Part shown: positions 26,651-35,327 of the stretch, piece after piece | How positions within the stretch are numbered: position 1 is the stretch's first letter | Layout of the letters: each line of letters starts with the position of its first letter | Source: Symploca sp. SIO1C2 | GTDB lineage: Bacteria; Cyanobacteriota; Cyanobacteriia; Cyanobacteriales; Coleofasciculaceae | NCBI GenBank assembly: GCA_010672925.1 | Contig: JAAHFP010000002.1 | Span: forward strand, 283,301-347,300 | Direction: 5' to 3' | DNA length: 64,000 nucleotides | The notes under the pieces: model-generated | Database searches by the model: none | Told to the model about the DNA's origin: nothing | Seen by the model: only the letters and a program-made list of their open reading frames with translations | Program-made: the position numbers and the translations under genes

Positions 26651-26932
26651 ATGTTACTTACACGGCAACAAATTAAAGCAAAAAAACGTCATGCCAAAAG
26701 ACTAGGGCAACTACTCAAAGAAGTTAGAGTAGAACTACAGCATAACATTGGTATGCTAGAGGATAGCTGCATTGAGCATGGTTCTTGGGAAAGTAGAGAT
26801 ATCTCTGGATCCCATGATACTTATTCAGTTATTGGGGACATTCTGGCAATAGCGAATGAATGGGAGAGACTCAACCATTTTGAGATTGAAGAAAGATTAT
26901 CCCAAGTTGAAGAAAAATTTTATCCAGACTAA
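26651..26932 (+). CDS. Hypothetical protein
   Basis: 93 residues, mostly helical with a basic start (QQIKAKKRHAKRLGQLLKEV) and an acidic end (FEIEERLSQVEEKFYPD). No family recognised. It is followed by a strong hairpin at 26967-26993, which supports it being a transcribed unit. The ATG lacks an obvious ribosome binding site. Confidence 0.5.
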   Translation: MLLTRQQIKAKKRHAKRLGQLLKEVRVELQHNIGMLEDSCIEHGSWESRDISGSHDTYSVIGDILAIANEWERLNHFEIEERLSQVEEKFYPD

Positions 26933-26966
26933 AAGTGTCAATGAAAAAGCAAGGGCAATATACTTG

Positions 26967-27000
26967 CCGTACCCATTGCCATAATGGGTACGGTATTTTG
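26967..27000 (+). terminator. Strong 11-bp hairpin, probable terminator
   Basis: CCGTACCCATT (26967-26977) and AATGGGTACGG (26983-26993) are perfect arms with a 5-nt loop, followed by TATTTTG. The T-run is short, so termination on the plus strand is likely but not certain. Beyond it, to 27166, there is only a copy of the CCAGATGAGCTGTTGCCTA repeat. Confidence 0.6.
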
Positions 27001-27166
27001 AATATATAGCACTACAAGTTTAGGTTAGAACATTCTTAAACCCTCCACTCCCCAGTTATGAATTACTGTTTCCAGATGAGCTGTTGCCTAGCGCTACGCG
27101 CTATCAATCATCCCTACCCTGAGAAAGATGAAAATTAACTGTTAGTTAAAAGATGATATCTAGCAG

Positions 27167-27577
27167 TTAATGCCAAACGGCAAAATAGTTGTAGACTATT
27201 GAATAGCGCTCTCCTCCGTGTTGTTTAATCAACACAGCTGCAGCTAACAGAAAATCGAGCCAGTGAGTGCCTCCAATCATAGACCTAATTCGTTTGACCC
27301 ATCCTCCCGTGGGCGTAATTAATAGTGTCATTCTAATCGGCAGATTTGGACAAAAAAAACGACACAGCAAATCTCTTAGCAGAGAAAAGCTAGTTCCATA
27401 ACCATGATATGAACGATATTTATGACCTACTTCATCGGCTAGTTTGGCTAATCCTAGGCAGAATGGCTTAATATCCTTAGAGTGGAATTTAGGAGAGAGT
27501 TGTTTAAGAAATTTCCATACTCCACCATCATCGGGGGCTTTATTTAATATTTCAGACTCTATAAAAGATGAGTTCAT
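27167..27577 (-). CDS. Hypothetical protein
   Basis: 136 residues from ATG 27577, chosen because GGCGGAGG lies six bases upstream; the open frame extends to 27667 without a comparable site. Features are a helical first half (DDGGVWKFLKQLSPKFHSKD, PFCLGLAKLADEVGHKYRSY), a Cys-containing RDLLCRFFCPN and a C-terminal HWLDFLLAAAVLIKQHGG. I do not recognise the family, and no membrane segment is certain. The gene is isolated, with 234 bp and 411 bp of repeat-bearing DNA on its sides. Confidence 0.55.
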   Translation of the reverse strand: MNSSFIESEILNKAPDDGGVWKFLKQLSPKFHSKDIKPFCLGLAKLADEVGHKYRSYHGYGTSFSLLRDLLCRFFCPNLPIRMTLLITPTGGWVKRIRSMIGGTHWLDFLLAAAVLIKQHGGERYSIVYNYFAVWH

Positions 27578-27878
27578 TTTTCCTCCGCCCACTTTTTCAA
27601 ACCCATTACCTCTATGGCAGTGGAATTTGACTTCCCTGTGTTTCGGGTAATTTTCTCCCATAAGCAAATTTACTCGTTTAATACTTTAGTCGCAAATTAT
27701 TGGCATAATTGCTGGATTTCCATAACCAAAAATGTGCAAACGCCAATGCACTTGCTCATTCCGACTATAATTCAGCTATTAGGTAAATGGCGACTTACTT
27801 TTCCAAGTCTTTAAAGTAGAATTTGGCTTAAACCCTTCTCGCTGTCTTACTTGTAAGTTTTTTGTGCAATAACTAAAA

Positions 27879-27950
27879 TTTTTTTTCACCACCATGCATG
27901 AAAATTCTTCTCTCCGCGTCCGGTGCATCTCCGCGTCTCTTTCAAGTCAG
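27879..27950 (-). repeat. Inverse copy of the ATGCATG / GACGCGG dispersed repeat
   Basis: TTTTTTTTCACCACCATGCATG, here on the minus strand relative to 17662-17766, followed by CTCTCCGCGTCC and CCGCGTCTCTTTCAAGTC. The rest of 27578-27988 has no gene that I can see. Confidence 0.85.
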
Positions 27951-27988
27951 AAAGATATGATATAAAAGTTTTTGCATTTACGAGAGTA

Positions 27989-30900
27989 TTACAGCCCATT
28001 ACCAATTAAAATAAACGGAGCCCAATAGTAGGGATGGTTGAGGTTCTTGCTTACGTCTGGGGGGAGTTGACTGCCAACATATTCCACAATCAGACTACCT
28101 CGATTGTCTCCTACCGCAGAGTAATCCCCTGTAATTAGGGCAATTTGGGCTTGTCGCAGGGCTTCAGCTTTGGTATGCTTCCCCGTTGTGAGTAGTCCGT
28201 AGAAGCTATTCATCAGTGCTTGAGTACCACCATCGGAAACTGACCATAGGGAAGCAATCGCTGCTCTTGCTCCAGCATTTTGCATTAGGTAGCCGAAACC
28301 GAGAATTTCCTCCCCGTTACCCATACCTCCGACTCCGGTGTCACAAGCACTCAAAACAATTAGGTCTACATTGGTAAAAAACCATTCTTCTCTGACTTCT
28401 CCTAAAGTGACGTAATCCCCATTACCGAACAAGATAAAGGAATCATCGGGACTCCCTGGTACAAAGGCGGCGTGGGTGGCAAAGTGAACTACAGAGTGGC
28501 TATCCATCTGGGGAAGGGTAGCAGCTTTGCTGAAGTCGTCATCTACCAATTTGGTGGTGCTGGGAATGGTGGTGGCGAGATTTTCTACTTCTTTTCCTGC
28601 AAAGGGTAAACCAGAGAAGGAGAATTGTTGTTTACCTGCTTGGATATTATATTTACCTTGAGCAAAGGCGGCAGCTAATAAGCTTAGTTCTGATTGAGGT
28701 TGGGTGTTGAGGTCATCAATGCTGGCAGCGGTGATATTATTAACACGGAAGCGTTCGATCAGCCATTGTTCGCCATCATGGAGTGCTGCTAAGGGAATAT
28801 AGCGCAGTTGACCATCCGGTGCATAGATAATGGTTTGAGCTTCAGCGGTAGTAAGGTCATTTTCTAGGGGCTTAATCAGCCAGTCGTAGAGTTGACGTGC
28901 TGGAGTAATAGCATCAGAGGTAGGTTTTTCTAAGGCTTGACGAAATTGGACGATTGTCCGGTTGAGTTCTTCTCGTTTGACTGGTACGGTGCGATTAATG
29001 GGAGGGGAGTTAGGGGTAGCGAGGACTAATTCTAAGCGGTCTTCTAGAATAAGAGGATAGAGAAGGACAGCATTTTGTTGCAGTTGCTGGAGATTATTGG
29101 AAAGTTTTCTAAGGTTTCCCAGTTGGAGACTCTGCTCTTTAGCAGTTGTACTCAGTTGCTTGACTAGAGCCACAATATCAGGACGTTGCTGAAATTTAGA
29201 GAAAAGTCGGGCAATTTGCCGTTGCTTGGCATCAAGTTCGGTTAGGCGCTGTTTTTGGTTAGGGGTTAATTGAGCTGAGGGAATTTGACGTAGTTGGGTA
29301 AGTTCTTTGCCAATGGCAATGGCTTGGTTTTGTAGTTGGGTGTATTTATCGATAATTTCCTGTTCTGGAGGCAGATTTTCTACTTTTTCATCAACTGTAC
29401 CCCGCACCCCCCGCAGGTAATCTTCTAATTCTTGGACTTTGAGTAAATCGAGGACTTGTTGAGCTTCAAGTACCCGATTTTGCTTGAGTAGTAAATCTGC
29501 TAGGCTACGGTAGGTGTGATCAACGGTCTCGGTATAGGATTGTTGTAGCTCTGTTGGTAGTGTTTTGATACCTTCCCGAATTGCTTCTCTAACATTGACA
29601 GATTGTTTGAAGAAAATAATTGCTAGCTCTGGTTGTTTCTGGGTTTCTAGGAGTAAACCAATGTTACTGAGAGTATTTCCTTCTCCTTCGCGATTGCCTA
29701 TTTCTTGCTTAATAGCCAAAGATTGCTGGTAGTAATCCAATGCCTTTTGATACTCTCCTAGATTTTGGTAAACTGTCCCAAGATTATTGAGGGTATTACC
29801 TTGACTTGAGCGATCGCCTATTGCCTGTGCTATAACCAAAGCTTGTTGGTAGTAGTCCAATGTCTGTTGATATTGACCTAGGTTATCGTAAACTGCCCCA
29901 AGATTATTGAAAGTTGTACCTTCCCCAGCACGATCACCGATTTCCTGCCTAATAGCCAAAGCTTGTTGGTAGTAATCCAATGCTTGTTGATATTGACCTA
30001 GGTTATCGTAAACAAGCCCAAGATTATTGAGATTTGTACCTTCACCTGCACGATCGCCTATTTCTTGCCTGATAAGCAAAGCTCTTTGGTAGTAATCCAA
30101 TGCTTGTTGATATTGACCTAGTTTATCGTAGACAAACCCAAGATTATTGAGAGTTGTACCTTCCCCAGCACGATCGCCTATTTCTTGCCTGATAGCTAAA
30201 GCCCTTTGGTAGTAATCCAGTGCCTGTTGATATTGACCTAAGTTACCGTAAACTATGCCAAAATTGTTGAGAGTTGTACCTTCACCTGCGCGATCACCTA
30301 TTTCTTGCCTGATAGCCAAAGCTCTTTGGTAATAATCTAATGCTTGTTGATATTCACCCAGGTTATCGTAAACAAACCCAAGATGGTTGAGAGTTGTCCC
30401 TTCACCTGCACGATCACCTGTTTCTTTCCTAATAGCCAAAGCTTTTTGGTCATAATCTAATGCTTGTTGATATTCACCCAAGTTATCGTAAATAAACCCA
30501 AGATTATTGAGGGTTGTCCCTTCACCTGCGCGATTGCCAATTTCCTGGTGGATAGCTAAAGCTTGTTGGTAGTAATCCAATGCTTGTTGATATTGTCCTA
30601 GGTTATGGTGAACTACGCCAAGATTGTTGAGAGTTGTACCTTCACCTGCACGATCACCGATTTCTTGCCTGATAAGCAAAGCTCTTTGGTAGTAATCCAA
30701 TGCTTGTTGATATTGACCTAGGTTATCGTAAACAAACCCAAGATTATTGAAAGTTGTCCCTTCCCCAGCACGATCGCCTATTTCTTGCCTGATAACCAAA
30801 GCTTGCTGGTGATAATTTAATGCTTGTTGATATTGACCTAAGTTACCGTAAACTACGCCGAAATTGTTGAGAGTTGTACCTTCACCTGCACGATCACCGA

Positions 30901-31504
30901 TTTCCTGAGCAATAGCCAAAGCCCTTTGGTAATAATCTAATGCTTGTTGATATTGACCTAATTTATCGTAAACTCGCCCAATTTGATTAAGAGCTAACCA
31001 TTCTCTTTTGCGATCGCTTATTTCTCTAACAATCACCAATACTTGCTCAAAAGTTGCCAATGCTTCTCTAAACTGTCCTCTATTGAGTTGCTCGGTTCCT
31101 TTTTGATATAGCTGCAACGCCTCATCTGCTCTATCTTGGTTAGCCTGCGCTTGAGCTACAAAAGTAAGCTGTGGGTTAGGTTGAGGTGAAAAATCCCACT
31201 TAGCTAAACTACTAATTGATACCGAGTTGCTTGCTAATATCTCATTGGCTCGACTTTGAGTTGTTTGCGTCTCCACTCTGACAGGTAAGTGCTCAGAAGC
31301 AATAGATAACAGAGGAGAAGTCACTACAGATAATGGGGTAGCAGCAGCTAGGATAAGGAGACTTTTTGCAAAAGTCGATAATTGCCTGTAGGGGCGTAGC
31401 ATTAGCGCTGGCATGTTGCCCATAAAATCAAGGTTTTTGTCCCCCAATGCTACGCCCTTCCGAGAGTTGTGCACAAGGTCTAGGTATTGGAGATAGCGGC
31501 GCAT
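27989..31504 (-). CDS. TPR-CHAT protein (12 forty-residue TPRs plus caspase-like CHAT domain)
   Basis: 1171 residues. After a hydrophobic segment (about 44-66), residues 165-644 are twelve 40-residue kinesin-light-chain-type TPRs (AGEGTTLNNLGxVYxNLGQY...), a linker with coiled coil follows, and the C-terminal CHAT domain has HFATHAAF (His1011) and VLSACDTGVGG (Cys1054), the caspase-like His-Cys pair. CHAT proteases with TPRs are known as effectors cut loose by a signal, as in gRAMP/TPR-CHAT (Craspase) and other immune or death systems; this protein lacks such a partner nearby. The first 40 or so codons contain an inverted repeat typical of dispersed elements, so the true start may be internal (Met28 or Met31). 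Confidence 0.88.
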   Translation of the reverse strand: MRRYLQYLDLVHNSRKGVALGDKNLDFMGNMPALMLRPYRQLSTFAKSLLILAAATPLSVVTSPLLSIASEHLPVRVETQTTQSRANEILASNSVSISSLAKWDFSPQPNPQLTFVAQAQANQDRADEALQLYQKGTEQLNRGQFREALATFEQVLVIVREISDRKREWLALNQIGRVYDKLGQYQQALDYYQRALAIAQEIGDRAGEGTTLNNFGVVYGNLGQYQQALNYHQQALVIRQEIGDRAGEGTTFNNLGFVYDNLGQYQQALDYYQRALLIRQEIGDRAGEGTTLNNLGVVHHNLGQYQQALDYYQQALAIHQEIGNRAGEGTTLNNLGFIYDNLGEYQQALDYDQKALAIRKETGDRAGEGTTLNHLGFVYDNLGEYQQALDYYQRALAIRQEIGDRAGEGTTLNNFGIVYGNLGQYQQALDYYQRALAIRQEIGDRAGEGTTLNNLGFVYDKLGQYQQALDYYQRALLIRQEIGDRAGEGTNLNNLGLVYDNLGQYQQALDYYQQALAIRQEIGDRAGEGTTFNNLGAVYDNLGQYQQTLDYYQQALVIAQAIGDRSSQGNTLNNLGTVYQNLGEYQKALDYYQQSLAIKQEIGNREGEGNTLSNIGLLLETQKQPELAIIFFKQSVNVREAIREGIKTLPTELQQSYTETVDHTYRSLADLLLKQNRVLEAQQVLDLLKVQELEDYLRGVRGTVDEKVENLPPEQEIIDKYTQLQNQAIAIGKELTQLRQIPSAQLTPNQKQRLTELDAKQRQIARLFSKFQQRPDIVALVKQLSTTAKEQSLQLGNLRKLSNNLQQLQQNAVLLYPLILEDRLELVLATPNSPPINRTVPVKREELNRTIVQFRQALEKPTSDAITPARQLYDWLIKPLENDLTTAEAQTIIYAPDGQLRYIPLAALHDGEQWLIERFRVNNITAASIDDLNTQPQSELSLLAAAFAQGKYNIQAGKQQFSFSGLPFAGKEVENLATTIPSTTKLVDDDFSKAATLPQMDSHSVVHFATHAAFVPGSPDDSFILFGNGDYVTLGEVREEWFFTNVDLIVLSACDTGVGGMGNGEEILGFGYLMQNAGARAAIASLWSVSDGGTQALMNSFYGLLTTGKHTKAEALRQAQIALITGDYSAVGDNRGSLIVEYVGSQLPPDVSKNLNHPYYWAPFILIGNGL

Positions 31505-31565
31505 TTTAAGAAGGGAAAAGGTTCAAGATTTAAGGCAGCTCTAGGAAACAGTTTAAACATTCTCA

Positions 31566-31941
31566 TCGAAAAAATTGGGACTGAAACCCCGTCCTTCTAG
31601 GACGGCTTTAAAGTCTGCTACAATACTAGCTACTGGGAACGAAAATCAAGTTTCCAGTAACTGCACCTTGAAAACTGGATATATGGGGTTCTGTACGGAA
31701 AAGCTTGTACAGGTAAAATATCCAAGCAGCAAGTACTAGTCTTGTAACGACACCGTACCGCAGGGCTTGCGGAATCGAGACTCTGCAATGGGTTGAAAGT
31801 CTGTGGACTCTGTGTAAGACAGTACACGGTTTTAACTGTGGTATGCGACGGTGAATGAAGCAGAAACCTAAATCGCGTTAGCGCAGCGGTGCGTAGCACG
31901 GTTTGGGAATCTCCGTGCCTTTAGGCCGGAGAGGATGTCAA
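31566..31941 (+). mobile_element. Miniature IS200/IS605-derived element without transposase
   Basis: No gene is encoded (a 89-codon frame here is incidental). The left part has the hairpin CCGTCCTTCTAGGACGG (31591-31607). The right end has GGGAATCTCCG...CGGAGAGGATGTCAA (31916-31941), which parallels the right end of the intact IS605-type element (41318-41350, read from the minus strand as GAATCCCCCGG...GGGGAGTGTCAA). In between is about 300 bp without coding potential but with several short hairpins, such as TTACTGG/CCAGTAA. It looks like a deletion derivative that kept the ends and possibly the omega-RNA region of a tnpB element. Confidence 0.55.
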
Positions 31942-32062
31942 CTTATCTATCTGCCAATAGCAGAGAAATTACGCAAAGATTTACCGAACCTTTTTATATA
32001 TATCAATCTGTAGAGGGAATATGTCAGAATTAAGGATAGTTGAAAAAAGGCTATGCTCTATC

Positions 32063-32398
32063 TCAAGCTACACCATAGTCGGTGTACTGCCGCTTGTAGG
32101 GAGGCTGCAAACCTAAAACAATATCCTCTCGTGGAACCCCCATTTCAACTAAATCCTCAGCAGGATTGAGCTCCGTCAGATTTTGTTGAAGCCAAATTTT
32201 GCCGTCTTTGATATCAAAATGAACAATACAACGGTAAATCCGGTGGAACTGTTGCCAACCGACATTCATCCACTGGTAATGATCCCGATAAGTGTCACAA
32301 ATCAGTTGTACTTCCACCTCATCATTAGAGATATCATCTTCAGTATACTGATTCAGTAATGTTTGAACGTACTCCCGGTATTTAGCTACTTTATCCAT
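32063..32398 (-). CDS. xisI: XisI family protein (fdxN-element excision controlling factor)
   Basis: 111 residues, near full length for the family: KYREYVQTLLNQYTEDDISN, EVQLICDTYRDHYQWMNVGW, then RIYRCIVHFDIKDGKIWLQQ and the C-terminal EDIVLGLQPPYKR. XisI with XisH was described as needed for excision of the fdxN element in Anabaena, but many copies lie outside such elements as XisH-XisI pairs. XisH is missing here; its place is taken by a short XRE gene seven bases upstream, so the pair may be an abnormal toxin-antitoxin-like unit. Confidence 0.92.
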   Translation of the reverse strand: MDKVAKYREYVQTLLNQYTEDDISNDEVEVQLICDTYRDHYQWMNVGWQQFHRIYRCIVHFDIKDGKIWLQQNLTELNPAEDLVEMGVPREDIVLGLQPPYKRQYTDYGVA

Positions 32399-32405
32399 TG
32401 AACAA

Positions 32406-32618
32406 TCACCTCATTTTATCACGATTTTCCAGTCGCGATACAACAGGCTGTTTGATGTTCAGCCCTTGAGCAAGCTCCTCTTGAGATAATTCTAATGCCT
32501 GCCGCAACTCATTAAACGCCATTTCCTTTTTCAGATTTGCTACTTTTTCAGCAATCTTTGCTTGGCGTTGCGGTGTAAAATCTTTGGTAAGCTCAGAAAA
32601 TTTGCGATGTCTACTCAT
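32406..32618 (-). CDS. Truncated XRE-family (HTH) regulator
   Basis: 70 residues from ATG 32618 (MSRHRKFSELTKDF). It has the HTH core LRQALELSQEELAQGLNIKQ and PVVSRLENR, as in HigA-type antitoxins, then ends abruptly at DKMR; family members continue for about 25-30 residues (a TDMYISTL-type segment). The frame also extends upstream to 32666 through a repeat. The stop is seven bases before the xisI start, implying one transcript. A partial deletion at the gene's 3' end is likely. Confidence 0.8.
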   Translation of the reverse strand: MSRHRKFSELTKDFTPQRQAKIAEKVANLKKEMAFNELRQALELSQEELAQGLNIKQPVVSRLENRDKMR

Positions 32619-32895
32619 AACAAGCCTTCCTTTAGAGGGTGACCCTAAACCCGCCCCTACAGACAATTATCGACTTTTGCAAGATATTGTAATGGGCGTA
32701 TGCAATACGCCCCTACGTACATATCATCACGTTTACAGCTTGCATTTGCCACCATAGACTGGCATTCTAACCAATAGAGATAAATTACAGACGAATAGTA
32801 TAAAAGTCCTATTGGCAGTAAACTTAACTTATAGTGCCGGATAACAATCTTATTTTCGCTTTCAATGTTAATCCCCTGAATCTGAGGGATGAGCC

Positions 32896-33528
32896 GTGCC
32901 CAGCATAATTGCGATTATTAATGGTAAAGGAGGTGTGGGGAAAACCACTACCTCGGTAAACCTGTCTGCTGCTCTTGCAGATAAAAAAAGAGTTCTTCTC
33001 GTTGATGCTGACCCTCAAGGTTCTGCAACCTGGTGGGTTGAGCGGGGTGGTACAAATATGGGATTTGACCTTGCTCAAGAGACAGAACCCACTCTCTTGA
33101 GTAGTTTACAAAAAATAGAAGGTTACGAGTTAGCAGTGGTGGACACTCCTCCAGCCTTACGCTCCGAAGCCTTGGAGGTAGTGGTTTCAGTCGCTGATTA
33201 TCTAATTTTGCCCACACCCCCTGCTCCGATGGATTTAGCTGTACTTATTGAAACTTTAAGGGAAGCGATCGCACCAGTGGGAGTAGCTCATCGAGTACTT
33301 CTGACACGGGTAGACTCCCGCAGTCGCAAGGAAGCGGTTGAGGCGCAAAAGACTCTCAGGGAATTGGGAGTGCCAGCATTCCATACCTTTATCCGAGCAT
33401 ATAAAGCTCACGAAAGAGCTGCCCTTGAAGGGATGTCAATTAATCAACTGCGGGGAGAAAATGCCCGTGAAGCTAAGGCAGACTATTGTCGTGTAGCAGA
33501 TGAATTACAGCGTGATTGGAGAAGCTAA
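32896..33528 (+). CDS. mcdA: ParA-type ATPase, McdA-like
   Basis: 210 residues. Deviant Walker [12 protein letters not shown] (9-19) carries the signature Lys11 and Lys16; [15 protein letters not shown] and [15 protein letters not shown] are the A' and B motifs. It begins with a GTG at 32896. It overlaps the next gene by one base (TAATG at 33526-33530). A short ParA with classical signature lysine translationally coupled to a coiled-coil protein with a near-terminal Trp is the layout of type 2 McdA-McdB, which spaces carboxysomes along the nucleoid. A plasmid-like partition pair is the alternative. Confidence 0.65.
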   Translation: MPSIIAIINGKGGVGKTTTSVNLSAALADKKRVLLVDADPQGSATWWVERGGTNMGFDLAQETEPTLLSSLQKIEGYELAVVDTPPALRSEALEVVVSVADYLILPTPPAPMDLAVLIETLREAIAPVGVAHRVLLTRVDSRSRKEAVEAQKTLRELGVPAFHTFIRAYKAHERAALEGMSINQLRGENAREAKADYCRVADELQRDWRS

Positions 33529-34157
33529 TGGCTAAGAAAAATTTAACAGATTTGCTGCGTCAAGAAGTGGAAAAATCGCCACAGCCAGCGGCGGAAACAG
33601 TTCAAGAAACGATTGATGATGAACAGAATGCTGAAACAGCAGAACAATTACCAATGAGTACTAATAAATCCAATGCCACGGGTTCAAATCTTACTAAAGC
33701 TCAATTACAAACAACTGTGACTGAGTTAAAAGCCACTTTGCAGAAAACTCAAGAGGCTCTAGAGAAAGCCCAAAAGCAGCCAGAAGCTTTAACTAATTTG
33801 CAAACAGCCCTCCAAGAGTCACAACAAAAAGAAGCCTCTCTTCAAAAAGAGATTACTGAGTTGCAAGCAAGCTTAGAACAAAAGACAAAATCTGTAAAGG
33901 AGCTTGAGAAAGAACTCCAGAAAATGCATCAAATTAAGAACGAATTGGAGGAAGCCAAAAAAGCGGCTATTCAACTAGCAGAAAGCAATGAAAAATTGAC
34001 TCATGAAGTTAATAGCCTGAAACAAAACAACAAAGATACTAAACCACAGACTCACAAACCATCTAACCGGAGCTTAGTCGCTCATCAACCAGTAAGACCA
34101 ATTCAAAAGGAGTCAGATACGCCTGCTGATTTTGCTAGGAATACTTGGTTACTTTAA
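33528..34157 (+). CDS. mcdB: Coiled-coil partner of ParA, McdB-like
   Basis: 209 residues from ATG 33528, overlapping the ParA stop. The N-terminus is charged and probably disordered (1-55), the centre is a Gln/Glu/Lys-rich coiled coil (about 60-170: LQTTVTELKATLQKTQEALE, LQKEITELQASLEQKTKSVK), and the tail ends FARNTWLL with a Trp three residues from the end. McdB proteins are described as having a disordered start, a Gln-rich coiled coil and an invariant C-terminal Trp that links them to carboxysomes, which this fits. There is no Zn or HTH domain, so it is not a ParB. Confidence 0.55.
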   Translation: MAKKNLTDLLRQEVEKSPQPAAETVQETIDDEQNAETAEQLPMSTNKSNATGSNLTKAQLQTTVTELKATLQKTQEALEKAQKQPEALTNLQTALQESQQKEASLQKEITELQASLEQKTKSVKELEKELQKMHQIKNELEEAKKAAIQLAESNEKLTHEVNSLKQNNKDTKPQTHKPSNRSLVAHQPVRPIQKESDTPADFARNTWLL

Positions 34158-34307
34158 TGAGCGCCTGAAGATGTACTTCGGGGAGGGGGTCGTTAAAATC
34201 ATCAGGAACAATAAATTCACCCTCACATAAACCTATAGGACATTGAAGTTATGGTTCTAGATGATGGGAAAGGTGCATCTAATTTTTTCAAATATAGTAA
34301 GGAATAT

Positions 34308-34372
34308 ATTCCCAATTCCCCATCCCCAATTCCCCATCCCCCAAACGACAAACGACAAACAACAAACAACAA
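34308..34372. repeat. ATTCCCAATTCCCC plus AAACGACAAAC string
   Basis: Repeated ATTCCC/ATCCCC units followed by AAACGACAAACAACAAACAA, ending at the dnaJ-like stop. The same order (ATTCCC units then AAC units) occurs at 3455-3510 and inside the gene at 36659. Confidence 0.85.
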
Positions 34373-35074
34373 TTAAACAAAATCCTTAATCGCACTATTA
34401 GCTTCAGAAAGTAAGCCAGTAGCAATTCTGAAAAGTTCTTGACCAATGTGTAGGTAGTGGTCGTCATAATTAAGAGTAAACAGCTCTAAATCTTCTATGC
34501 CATCCCCTATTTGATTAAGACAGTAGTAGAGACTAGCAGCTACACTAGCAATATTAGCAGGATTGGGTTGAGAGCTAAATAAGAGCTGAGCTTGATTGAG
34601 GTAGTTACGACACTCTTCTAGATAAGCTTGAAATTCTGCCATAAGTTCATCATCAAAAGGATCAGCAGCCAACTCCTCAATTTGCTCGTCTAAGGGACTA
34701 AGGATACAACTAATCAAATGGTTGACAGGTCTATATACTTGCTGCAACCAATTACTGAGTTGATCATCGGCAGATTGTGAAGTTTGCCGATAACGTTGGT
34801 AAGATTGCTGAGCTTGAGCCGCTTGGTTTTGTTGCCGACGGGACTTGGTTTGAGACTGTTGGTATCGTAGTTGTCGATCATAAGATTGGCGGCGCTGGAC
34901 ATCACTGAGTACCTCGTAGGCAGCATTCACTTGTACGATTTTTTCTGAGTCTGCCGTTTCACGCTGGGTATCGGGATGAAAGAGTTTAGCTAGATGCCGA
35001 TAGGCTTGTTTGATTTCTGCCAGGGTTGCACTATGGCTAACATTCAGGGTGTCGTAGTGATTGGGGTCTGACAT
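34373..35074 (-). CDS. J-domain (DnaJ-like) protein
   Basis: 233 residues. The J domain covers 5-70 (NHYDTLNVSHSATLAEIKQA, HPD at 33-35, AAYEVLSDVQRRQSYD). There is then a Gln-rich stretch (RRQQNQAAQAQQSYQRYRQT) and a helical C-terminal domain of unknown type (about 105-233). The Gly/Phe and zinc-finger regions of true DnaJ are absent, so it is a dedicated DnaK co-chaperone (type III). It is transcribed towards the mcdAB-like pair. Confidence 0.88.
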   Translation of the reverse strand: MSDPNHYDTLNVSHSATLAEIKQAYRHLAKLFHPDTQRETADSEKIVQVNAAYEVLSDVQRRQSYDRQLRYQQSQTKSRRQQNQAAQAQQSYQRYRQTSQSADDQLSNWLQQVYRPVNHLISCILSPLDEQIEELAADPFDDELMAEFQAYLEECRNYLNQAQLLFSSQPNPANIASVAASLYYCLNQIGDGIEDLELFTLNYDDHYLHIGQELFRIATGLLSEANSAIKDFV

Positions 35075-35327
35075 TTATTGGGAATTGGGAATTGGGAATT
35101 CATGTCTCATGTGAATGAATTTGTACATATTGTAGGGGCAATTTTAACGACAATCTAGGCCAAAGCGTGAAAGTGTGCACACATACTATAGGGTTTGCTG
35201 TATAGAGGTGCTGATAGCTAATGACTTATTCTCCCATTCTCCATTCCCAAAAACCAATCTTGTTCTTAAATTATCGCCAACATGCTACTCTTCGAGAACG
35301 CTATAGCTATGATTTTTTATAAAGTTC

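Noticed and set aside
29573-31010. Regularly spaced repeats that could be taken for a CRISPR or satellite array
   Set aside because: The 120-bp period encodes 40-residue TPRs in one long frame.
31630-31899. 89-codon minus-strand frame
   Set aside because: Lies inside the structured miniature IS605-like element and has no coding features.
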